Made by a program: the position numbers and the translations under genes | Shown: positions 1 to 5,599 of the stretch, in pieces | Position numbering within the stretch: position 1 is the first letter of the stretch | Layout of the letters: every line of letters starts with the position of its first letter | NCBI GenBank assembly: GCA_022564135.1 | Contig: JADFLZ010000143.1 | Location: forward strand, 1-6,115 | DNA length: 6,115 nucleotides | Origin: Candidatus Zixiibacteriota bacterium | GTDB lineage: Bacteria > Zixibacteria > MSB-5A5 > GN15 > FEB-12 | Direction of reading: 5' to 3' | The notes under the pieces: generated by a model | What the model saw: only the letters and a program-made list of their open reading frames with translations | The model's database searches: none | What the model was told of the DNA's origin: nothing

Positions 1-154
1 GCAACGGCAAACTTTTAAATCCTCAGAAATATATCTTAAACGATATGTCAGATTTTGCTTCTACGAAACGCTAAGCTCTACTTCAAATTCAAAATTTAAC
101 TTCTATTCTTTTTCTTGATTTGGCAGTCAAAAATTGCGGATTAATACTCCCGCA
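1..154. other. A+T-rich upstream region, no convincing gene
   Basis: This stretch precedes pth. One frame stays open from base 3 to a TAA at 72-74 and would give about 23 residues ending ...DFASTKR, so it could be the C-terminus of an upstream gene. However, another frame is open from base 2 to a TGA at 116-118, and neither peptide resembles a known protein end. The 75-133 part is T-rich with no clear inverted repeat followed by a T run, so I call no terminator. I could not fit a good -35/-10 pair. If pth has its own promoter it should lie here, but the sequence alone does not show it. Confidence 0.4.
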
Positions 155-727
155 ATGATAAAGGCTATTATCGGCTTAGGAAATATCGGGGAGAAATATC
201 AAGGCAGCCGGCATAATGTCGGGTTTGCTGTTATTGACCTGCTCAGCCAGGAATTTCGCTCTTCAGAGCTGTCAGAATTGCAATATTCTCTGATTCATAA
301 AACAGACTATCGAGATAGTCCGGTCTATCTGGTTAAGCCAGCTACCATGATGAACGGCTCCGGCTATGCTGTGGGGGAGATATTGGATAGCTGCCAGCTA
401 AAGCCGGAAAATCTGCTGATAATCGTCGACGATTTCAACCTGCCAATTGGTTCAATCCGGTTTCGCTCCGGAGGCTCAGCAGGAGGGCATAACGGGCTGG
501 AATCGATAATCGCAGAGCTTGAGACCGAAGATTTCCCCCGGCTACGATTAGGCATTGGTCCGATTCCTGACGATATCGGCGAAATCGATTTTGTACTGGG
601 TCAGTTCGGTTCAAAAGAGCTTCCGGAGCTAAATAAAATGCTTGGAGTTGCCGCAGAAGCCGTTATATTTGCCCTCGGCCATGAACTGGAAATGGCCATG
701 ACGAAATATAACTATAACCCTGCTTGA
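155..727 (+). CDS. pth: Peptidyl-tRNA hydrolase (Pth)
   Basis: Cytoplasmic esterase that cleaves the ester bond of peptidyl-tRNAs dropped by ribosomes, recycling tRNA. The ATG at 155 gives 190 residues, a normal family length, and starts with the family-typical MIKAIIGLGN. A TTG at 134 is possible but adds seven residues not usual for the family; an in-frame TGA at 116-118 excludes earlier starts. Family residues are in place: N10 and catalytic H20 (SRHNVGF), M66-N67 in KPATMMNGSG, D92 in DDFNLP, and H112-N113 in GGHNGL. Minor departures are GNIG for the usual GNPG, SRHN for TRHN, and N95 where DDLDLP-type proteins have Asp. No Shine-Dalgarno sequence is visible before the ATG. It lies 53 bases upstream of rpsF, probably co-transcribed. 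Identity is near certain; the start is likely. Confidence 0.97.
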   Translation: MIKAIIGLGNIGEKYQGSRHNVGFAVIDLLSQEFRSSELSELQYSLIHKTDYRDSPVYLVKPATMMNGSGYAVGEILDSCQLKPENLLIIVDDFNLPIGSIRFRSGGSAGGHNGLESIIAELETEDFPRLRLGIGPIPDDIGEIDFVLGQFGSKELPELNKMLGVAAEAVIFALGHELEMAMTKYNYNPA

Positions 728-780
728 GGACTAAAGCCTCAAGCCGTTGAGAGACCAAAACGTCCAAAGGGAGGTAAAAA
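728..780 (+). promoter_or_regulatory. Candidate structured 5' leader of rpsF
   Basis: The pth-rpsF gap can fold. GGAC at 728-731 can pair with GTCC at 762-765. Between them CTCAA (738-742) and TTGAG (747-751) form a 5-bp hairpin closed by a GCCG loop. The Shine-Dalgarno lies just 3' of the outer stem. Many bacteria control rpsF with an mRNA structure bound by the S6:S18 complex, in which a CCG trinucleotide matters. A CCG is present at 744-746, but here it falls in a tetraloop rather than an evident bulge, so the match to the described motif is uncertain. The pairing is seen in the sequence; the autoregulatory role is inference. Confidence 0.3.
769..775 (+). promoter_or_regulatory. Strong Shine-Dalgarno that fixes the TTG start of rpsF
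   Basis: GGGAGGT contains a near-consensus GGAGG (770-774) followed by a six-base spacer, TAAAAA, and then TTG at 781. It is among the best ribosome binding sites in the window. It supports initiation at the non-ATG codon, which also gives the usual S6 N-terminus (M-x-x-YETTFIV). Confidence 0.85.
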
Positions 781-1455
781 TTGATTCTCTACGAAACAAC
801 GTTCATTGTAAATCCCCAATCAGATGACGCCGTAATTGAGGAGAAAGTCAAAGCTATCTCAGATTTGATTTTAGCCAACGGCGGAAAAATTGTGCACGAA
901 GACAGAATGGGTACCCGCCGCCTGGCCTATCCGATTAATAAACTGCATCAGGGATATTACGCAACTTTTCTGCATGAATCAGATAAGTCGGTTCTGCCGC
1001 TTCTCGACCGGCATATGAAACTTGGCGAAGAGTATATGCGGCATCTTACCATTCGTTTTGAAGCTGACCCTGAAAGAGTTTATGGCGACAAGAAAGAAGA
1101 TTACAGAGCGCCCAGACAATTTAAAAAGAACAAACCTGTTTCTACAGCTGCCAGCACAGCTAAAGCAGACAGCGGCAGCGAAACAGCAGAAATCAAAATT
1201 GTACCTGCAGCAGCTGCAGAAACCGTCGACAGCGGCAGCGAAACTGCAGAAATCAAAATTGTACCTGCAACAGATACAGAGACAGCAGACAGCGGCAGCG
1301 AGACCGCAGAAATCAAAATTGTACCTGCAACAGATACAGAGACAGCAGACAGCGGCAGCGAAACTGCAGAGATCAAGATTGTGCCTGCAACAGACGAAGC
1401 TGAGGCCGAAGAGAAAAAGCCTGCCGATGAGAAGCCGGAAGATGAAGAACTGTAA
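781..1455 (+). CDS. rpsF: 30S ribosomal protein S6 with long repeat-bearing C-terminal tail
   Basis: S6 binds S18 and 16S rRNA on the platform of the 30S subunit. Residues 1 to about 95 form a standard S6 domain: YETTFIVNP at 4-12, the signature GTRRLAYPI at 44-52, and RHLTIRFE at 87-94. A basic linker follows (about 104-118, KKEDYRAPRQFKKNKP). The protein then departs from the norm. Residues 130-205 are four tandem 20-residue units (the last partial) with the core DSGSETAEIKIVPA, and the end is a charged E/K/D-rich tail finishing EDEEL. At 224 residues it is about twice the usual length of roughly 95-135. In E. coli, RimK adds glutamates to S6; the C-terminal Leu here does not suggest a direct equivalent. 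TTG start with strong Shine-Dalgarno. No ssb or priB separates it from rpsR. Identity is certain; tail function is unknown. Confidence 0.97.
   Translation: MILYETTFIVNPQSDDAVIEEKVKAISDLILANGGKIVHEDRMGTRRLAYPINKLHQGYYATFLHESDKSVLPLLDRHMKLGEEYMRHLTIRFEADPERVYGDKKEDYRAPRQFKKNKPVSTAASTAKADSGSETAEIKIVPAAAAETVDSGSETAEIKIVPATDTETADSGSETAEIKIVPATDTETADSGSETAEIKIVPATDEAEAEEKKPADEKPEDEEL
1168..1395 (+). repeat. 60-bp in-frame tandem repeat inside rpsF (3.8 copies)
   Basis: Units lie at 1168-1227, 1228-1287, 1288-1347 and a 48-base partial unit at 1348-1395. Each begins GACAGCGGCAGCGA and encodes DSGSETAEIKIVPA plus a six-residue spacer (AAAETV, TDTETA, TDTETA, then TDEAEA merging into the acidic tail). 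Units 2 and 3 differ at only two of 60 bases, so duplication or homogenisation was recent. Across all four copies every difference within the 14-codon core is synonymous (GAA/GAG, ACA/ACT/ACC, AAA/AAG, GTA/GTG). The period is divisible by three, so copy number can change without breaking the frame; it also creates long meaningless open frames in other frames. Confidence 0.97.
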
Positions 1456-1490
1456 AGAGAATTTTGAAATAGTTAGTGAGGATTAAATAA

Positions 1491-1718
1491 ATGGCAATGA
1501 TGAGAAGACGTAAAATATGCAGGTTTTGTGAGAACAAAATCTATTACTTGGATTATAAAGACGAAAAGATGCTGCGCCGATTTACCAATGAGCGCGGCAA
1601 GATTCTGGCCCGGCGTATATCAGGCAACTGTGCTATTCATCAGCGTAATTTGACCCGGGCTGTCAAACGTGCCCGCGTTATGGCAATTATGGCCTTTGCG
1701 AGTGAGTCATATCGTTGA
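1491..1718 (+). CDS. rpsR: 30S ribosomal protein S18, zinc-binding type
   Basis: S18 pairs with S6 on the 30S platform. The 75 residues match the family throughout: KICRFCENKIYYLDYKD (8-24), the ERGKILARRISG segment (34-45) and HQRNLTRAVKRAR (50-62). Four ligands of the zinc-containing (C+) form are present: C10 and C13 in CRFC, and C47 and H50 in CAIH. The ATG at 1491 follows GAGG at 1478-1481 with a nine-base spacer; ATGs at 1497 and 1500 would trim only two or three residues. It lies 35 bases after rpsF, and its 3' end is overlapped by the likely start of the next gene. The ...AIMAFASESYR end replaces the common ALLPF-type end and is slightly longer. Confidence 0.97.
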   Translation: MAMMRRRKICRFCENKIYYLDYKDEKMLRRFTNERGKILARRISGNCAIHQRNLTRAVKRARVMAIMAFASESYR

Positions 1719-2730
1719 ACAATTAAGCAGGTCATCTGCTTCAAGCGTGGTGGAAGGCAGACCAAAGCCGGCTCTACCGGTGCAATTGCTGCTGTCAGTT
1801 TTGATTGCCTCTTTTCTGCACGGCTTTATTGCTTATTCAAAGCGGCCGTTTGAACTTGGGGTGCCGTTTGAACTTCTTTTAGGAACCGTAAATTTTGTAG
1901 TAGTAGTCTTTCTGTTTGGCAGCATCAGCACCATAATTTACTACCGGAAAAATCTGCAGCTTTCGCTGGTAGTGGCTCCTGCAATTATTATGAGCTTACT
2001 GTTTACAAAATCTGATATGATCTGGGTTGTGGTGGCCGGCTGGTCGGCGGTTTTAGCGCCATCGGTTCTCTGCGGCAGACTGGCGCTGTATAATCACTCG
2101 ATTCCCAGAATATTTTTGGCCTCGGTTACAGCTCTGGTATTATTCGGCTCATTGCAGATGATCCCGATGTGGCAGGCGCTGACTTCCTCTGAGGAGATTG
2201 CTCAATTGATTCTGGAAACAGAAACTGTCCTGTCTGCCACTGCTTACTCGGCCGAGAATGCCGAGCAGGTTAAAAATTTTCTAACTTTTTTCTTGAGAGT
2301 TCTGCCTGCTTTGACCGTCATGTCAATTATTATACAGTTTGCACTTGGCTTCTGGCTTTTTGCCAGATGGCAATTTATCAGAGGTAATAAAAATTTCAAG
2401 CTGCCGCATTTTAGTACCTGGAAGTTACCTTTTTCTTTTACGCCGCTGGTTTTATCAGCTGTTTTGCTGCGTCTTTTTGGTAATGATTCCATGACAATTA
2501 TTGCTGATAACCTGCTTTTGATTTTGACTCTGCTTTATTCATTTACAGGGATATCACTGCTCGGTTTTCTGATGCAGAAAAGCCAGCTTAGCATTTATCT
2601 TAAGCTGGTAGCTTATCTGATGCTTTTCCTGTCTCATATATATGGACTGGCCTTTTTGGCGCTATTAGGTTTTGTAGACAGCTTTTTTGACTGGAGGCGG
2701 AAATATCCGTTGCCAATAGGCTCTAAATAG
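1702..2730 (+). CDS. DUF2232 / YybS-family polytopic membrane protein
   Basis: Integral inner-membrane protein of unknown molecular role. With the GTG at 1702 it has 342 residues and about eight or nine hydrophobic segments, near residues 26-45, 57-80, 86-102, 106-126, 134-156, 192-222, 247-260, 267-290 and 300-331. The end, GFVDSFFDWRRK (about 323-334), matches the aromatic/Asp plus basic ending that I associate with DUF2232 (B. subtilis YybS) proteins. The start is uncertain: the frame opens at GTG 1669 inside rpsR, GTG 1702 overlaps rpsR by 17 bases, and GTGs at 1747 and 1750 lie downstream; none has a strong Shine-Dalgarno, so coupling to rpsR termination is likely. Position between S18 and L9 genes is typical of this family in several phyla, which strengthens the call. 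Function is not known; I infer none beyond membrane location. Confidence 0.85.
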   Translation: MSHIVEQLSRSSASSVVEGRPKPALPVQLLLSVLIASFLHGFIAYSKRPFELGVPFELLLGTVNFVVVVFLFGSISTIIYYRKNLQLSLVVAPAIIMSLLFTKSDMIWVVVAGWSAVLAPSVLCGRLALYNHSIPRIFLASVTALVLFGSLQMIPMWQALTSSEEIAQLILETETVLSATAYSAENAEQVKNFLTFFLRVLPALTVMSIIIQFALGFWLFARWQFIRGNKNFKLPHFSTWKLPFSFTPLVLSAVLLRLFGNDSMTIIADNLLLILTLLYSFTGISLLGFLMQKSQLSIYLKLVAYLMLFLSHIYGLAFLALLGFVDSFFDWRRKYPLPIGSK

Positions 2731-2760
2731 AATTTATTTAATTTATCGGAAGGTATAAAA

Positions 2761-3207
2761 ATGAAAGTAATTTTACGTCAGGATGTTCCGGATCTGGGAA
2801 ACGCCGGAGAATTAGTCGAAGTTAAAAACGGTTACGGCCGCAATTTTCTGTTTCCAAAAAATATGGCCATACCTGCCACCAAAGCAAGTATGAACGCCAT
2901 TGAAGAAGTAAGAAAACAGTCTGAACAGCGGCAAAGGAAACTTCGCAAAGAAGCAGAAGTTGTCAAAGACAGAATTGAGAAGATTTCTTTGACCACCGAA
3001 GTTTTAGTTGGTGAAGAAGATAAAGTATTCGGTTCTGTTACTAATAGTGATATAGCTGAACTTCTGGCCAAAGAAGGCATAACCGTGGACAAAAGAATGA
3101 TTGAACTGGAGAACCCGATCAAAGCGCTGGGTGTATACACCTTGTCAGTTAAGGTTGCCAGGGATGTCAAAGCAGACTTAAAACTCTGGGTAGTAAAGAA
3201 GACTTGA
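2761..3207 (+). CDS. rplI: 50S ribosomal protein L9
   Basis: L9 binds 23S rRNA at the base of the L1 stalk and reaches along the ribosome surface, helping maintain reading frame and spacing between neighbouring ribosomes. The 148 residues are full length. The N-terminal rRNA-binding domain (1 to about 47) starts MKVILRQDVPDLGNAGE and carries the signature VKNGYGRNFLFPKNMA (21-36), with N34 where most L9 proteins have Gly. The long connecting helix (about 41-75) is rich in K, E, R and Q. The C-terminal domain (about 78-146) includes KVFGSVTNSDIAELL. A clear Shine-Dalgarno, GGAAGG at 2748-2753, lies seven bases before the ATG. The gene starts 30 bases after the DUF2232 gene and ends three bases before bfn. 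No dnaB follows it. Confidence 0.98.
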   Translation: MKVILRQDVPDLGNAGELVEVKNGYGRNFLFPKNMAIPATKASMNAIEEVRKQSEQRQRKLRKEAEVVKDRIEKISLTTEVLVGEEDKVFGSVTNSDIAELLAKEGITVDKRMIELENPIKALGVYTLSVKVARDVKADLKLWVVKKT

Positions 3208-3210
3208 TCT

Positions 3211-3705
3211 ATGGAACTAGTTGAAGCAACAGTCGAAGGCCTGGCGCTGGATATGACCACCAAGTCGCCGGTGGTTATACTGTCACCGATAGGGATGGAA
3301 AAAGTTCTGCCAATCTGGATCGGGCAGGCCGAAGCCATGGGTATTGCCATGGTTCTTTCCGGAGTCGAATCAAAGCGCCCGATGACTCATGACCTCTTAA
3401 AAGAAATCATAACGATACTTGATGGTAAACTGGCACGGGTAGAGATTACTGAGTTAAAAGAAGAAACATTTTATGCCAAACTGCTTATTACCTGCAACGG
3501 TAAGGAATTTGAAATAGACGCCCGGCCGTCGGATTCAATCGCCCTGGCGCTGCGGACAGGCGCCAAAATTTTTGTCAGCAAAGAATTATTCAAGGCCGCT
3601 GCTCAGGATAAGTCAGAAACATCAAGTCTGCCGACCGACCCGGAGTCCTTACGGGAACGGCTAAAAAATATTAATCCCGAAGATTTCGGAAAATATTCAC
3701 TCTGA
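3211..3705 (+). CDS. Bifunctional nuclease (BFN/DUF151) domain protein
   Basis: Belongs to the DUF151/bifunctional nuclease family; plant members are reported to have RNase and DNase activity, while bacterial roles are poorly defined. The domain covers residues 1 to about 125: VVILSPIG (21-28), LPIWIGQAEA (33-42), RPMTHDL (56-62), an F/Y-x-A-x-L strand region (87-92), and the most conserved block DARPSDSIALALR (103-115). A variable linker (127-143) leads to a C-terminal segment ending NPEDFGKYSL (155-164), an ending familiar in this family. At 164 residues the length is normal. The ATG lies three bases after rplI with only a weak purine stretch (AAAGAAG, 3195-3201), and the stop overlaps the next ATG (TGATG). 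Both facts point to coupled translation. The family is secure; nuclease activity is inferred by homology only. Confidence 0.93.
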   Translation: MELVEATVEGLALDMTTKSPVVILSPIGMEKVLPIWIGQAEAMGIAMVLSGVESKRPMTHDLLKEIITILDGKLARVEITELKEETFYAKLLITCNGKEFEIDARPSDSIALALRTGAKIFVSKELFKAAAQDKSETSSLPTDPESLRERLKNINPEDFGKYSL

Positions 3706-5498
3706 TGCTCTCGCTAAGAATGCGTATAGTCGTCGGTCTTTTGATTTTGGCGGCAGCTACCTCTATCTATGCCGAAAATACAGGCGATACGCCCGAAGCA
3801 CGTGCTTTGTATGCCGACGGCAAAAGGATGATGAAACAAGGCGACTTTTTCGGGGCGTCCAAAATTTTTGAACAACTCTCTGGTCGTTTTGCTAATTCAG
3901 ATTACTTAGACCTCTACGTTTTTCATCGGGCCAAAGCCAAGTATTATCTAGGTGAATATAGCGACGCCATAGGCAGTTTCAAATATTTTGCCGCCCAATT
4001 TGAAAGCTCCCCGGAACTTCCTTTCGTCTATTTCTATATGGGCAACGCCTATTACTTTAAAGGAGACGTTGACCGGGCAGTTCTATACTATTTTCAGTCA
4101 TACCGAACGTCCCGGGACCAGCGGCTTAACCAGATTCTTATTTCTTCAATCAGCGAAGCGGTCAAGCACGCCAGTTCTGTCAGATTTGCCGAAGGCGAAT
4201 TTGAATCGATTGAAGGAGACAGACGCTGTCTGCTGGCTGAAACAGTCGCCCGTGCTCTTTATGAGAAAAACGATTCTGCCTACGCCAGAGAGATTCTTTC
4301 ACATTGCCATCAGTCAGACAACACCAGAGATGTCCCGGATTATAAACGGAGCCGAGGGGAATTTTCGGTTGCTATTGTGCTGCCGTTTTCGGGAGAACTT
4401 CAAAAGTATGCCGACGAAATTTATAACGGCGCCGTCATAGCCGCCGAACAGATCAGAGCGGAATACGGAATTGTTATCGAAATAACGGCTATGGATACTA
4501 AAGCTGAGCCTATTGATGCCGCCAGTCTGATAGCGGAGATTGCTTCGGACAAGACTTATGTGGCGGCAATCGGACCGCTGACATCGGAAGAGGCTGCGGT
4601 AGCAGCAGCTTCGCTTATTTGCAGCGACCTGCCGCTTTTGATTCCGGCGGCTACTCAGGCCGGACTGACCAGACTTTCTGAAACTTCTTTTCAACTGTCA
4701 CCAAATATAGAACTCGAAGGCGCCATCATGGCCGAGTACGCCGCAGTCTACCTGCAGGCCGATTCTGCCGCCATAATTACTTCAACAGCTGCTGAACATC
4801 TGAAAATGTCACGCTCGTTTATAAAGCGATTTGAAAAGTTAGGCGGCACCATTGTAGCGGTTGAATACTATCGTCCGCGCGATAAAGATTTTGGTCCTCA
4901 AATTGCCGACATTAAAAGAGAACTGCTGGGAGAATTTCCTGATTCGATTTATTATATCAATCCCGGCGGCGACACTCTGGATCTCGATGATATCCCGGCG
5001 CATCTGGATTGTCTTTATCTGCCAGGTAATGCCGACCAGATAAAACTGCTGGTGGCACAGATTGGATTTTATAATCTGAACGCGGCCTATCTGGGTTCCG
5101 ACGGCTGGGGGGACGAAATGGTTTTCCGTCTGGGCGATAACGTCACCAAAAAGGCAGTCTTTCCGTCACCGTTTTTAGGAAGCGAAAATTCTGAAGCAAA
5201 TTTGAAATTCTCGGCAGCTTATGATATCCGCTACGGCAAACGCCCCGAGAGACTGGCCGCCTTGGGCTACGATGCTCTGAAAATTTTGGGGCTGGCCATA
5301 AAGAGGTCAGGCAACAACCGCAAAAGACTGGTAGAAAGTTTGTCAGATTTGCGCGATTTTCAGGGGGCGTCGGGCAGAATTTCATTCGGGGAATCCCGCG
5401 AAAACATAGACATGCCTCTTTACAGGATTGAAAACGGCCGGGCAATTTTGATTTCAGAAGAGCAGAGCACTGCTGAACCGGGTGAGCCGAAAAATTAA
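3705..5498 (+). CDS. Exported TPR plus periplasmic-binding-fold protein, LpoA/LppC-like
   Basis: Probable envelope protein of 597 residues. Residues 1-23 form a Sec signal peptide (basic start, LLILAAA core, likely cut after SIYA). No lipobox Cys follows, so it is not an evident lipoprotein, unlike E. coli LpoA. Residues about 32-140 contain three TPR-like helical pairs (EARALYADGKRMMKQGDFFGA; YYLGEYSDAIGSF; YFKGDVDRAVLYY). Residues about 219-585 form a type 1 periplasmic-binding (Peripla_BP_6-like) domain: VAIVLPFSGELQKYADEIYNG, AAIGPLTSEEAA (287-298), LPLLIPAAT, LDCLYLPGNADQIKLLVAQI (434-453), YLGSDGW and AALGYDALKILGLAI. TPR followed by this fold is the LpoA (YraM) layout, where the protein activates PBP1A; a LivK-type ligand-binding protein is the alternative, but no transporter genes are nearby. 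The ATG at 3705 overlaps the bfn stop; an ATG at 3720 is also possible. Fold confident, role tentative. Confidence 0.82.
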   Translation: MLSLRMRIVVGLLILAAATSIYAENTGDTPEARALYADGKRMMKQGDFFGASKIFEQLSGRFANSDYLDLYVFHRAKAKYYLGEYSDAIGSFKYFAAQFESSPELPFVYFYMGNAYYFKGDVDRAVLYYFQSYRTSRDQRLNQILISSISEAVKHASSVRFAEGEFESIEGDRRCLLAETVARALYEKNDSAYAREILSHCHQSDNTRDVPDYKRSRGEFSVAIVLPFSGELQKYADEIYNGAVIAAEQIRAEYGIVIEITAMDTKAEPIDAASLIAEIASDKTYVAAIGPLTSEEAAVAAASLICSDLPLLIPAATQAGLTRLSETSFQLSPNIELEGAIMAEYAAVYLQADSAAIITSTAAEHLKMSRSFIKRFEKLGGTIVAVEYYRPRDKDFGPQIADIKRELLGEFPDSIYYINPGGDTLDLDDIPAHLDCLYLPGNADQIKLLVAQIGFYNLNAAYLGSDGWGDEMVFRLGDNVTKKAVFPSPFLGSENSEANLKFSAAYDIRYGKRPERLAALGYDALKILGLAIKRSGNNRKRLVESLSDLRDFQGASGRISFGESRENIDMPLYRIENGRAILISEEQSTAEPGEPKN

Positions 5499-5542
5499 CT
5501 TTACGACCGGCAGACTTTCGGCCTGTTTCGTTATTTTTGTGA

Positions 5543-5572
5543 TTGATTATATTACTTATCTGAAAATATATA
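5543..5572 (+). promoter_or_regulatory. Possible sigma-70-type promoter in the 5499-5599 gap
   Basis: TTGATT (5543-5548) and TATATA (5567-5572) are separated by 18 bases and lie about 28 bases before the ATG at 5600. The gap is the longest in the cluster after position 155 and is visibly richer in A+T than its flanks. Such A+T-rich DNA throws up look-alike boxes often, so this is only a candidate. Confidence 0.25.
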
Positions 5573-5599
5573 GTCAGCAACTAAAAGAGAGCAAATAAT

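Noticed and set aside
3..74. Partial upstream coding sequence ending at TAA 72-74
   Set aside because: Only about 23 residues are visible, they match no family end I know, and a competing frame is equally open. It is mentioned under the upstream region but not called as a gene.
134..154. TTG at 134 as the pth start
   Set aside because: It would add MRINTPA before the family-typical MIKAIIGLGN start, and it has no Shine-Dalgarno either. ATG 155 puts N10 and H20 at the usual family numbering.
1205..1219. Palindromic CTGCAGCAGCTGCAG in the first repeat unit
   Set aside because: It comes from consecutive Ala codons in the first spacer, is absent from the other units, and shows no link to a site or element.
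1101..1376. Repetitive 91-residue open frame on the minus strand, with ISAVSLPLSAVS-type repeats
   Set aside because: It is the antisense image of the rpsF tandem repeat. A period divisible by three keeps several frames free of stops, so its openness is not evidence of coding. No ribosome binding site or family resemblance supports it.
1022..1486. 154-residue open frame in another plus-strand frame across rpsF
   Set aside because: It is rich in Q and K because it reads the same repeat out of frame. The true S6 frame covers it completely and is unambiguous.
2351..2367. Hairpin TCTGGC/GCCAGA with a T5 loop
   Set aside because: It lies inside DUF2232 coding sequence, is only 6 bp and has no T tract after it. 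Chance is enough to explain it.
2832..3350. 172-residue minus-strand open frame opposite rplI and bfn
   Set aside because: Ser-rich low-complexity translation opposite two certain genes, with no recognisable domain; a shadow frame.
5503..5538. Possible rho-independent terminator after the LpoA-like gene
   Set aside because: ACGA (5503-5506) can pair with TCGT (5528-5531) and CAG (5511-5513) with CTG (5523-5525), followed by TTATTTTTG. The stem is broken by an internal loop and is weak, so I do not call it, although a transcription break in this gap remains possible.
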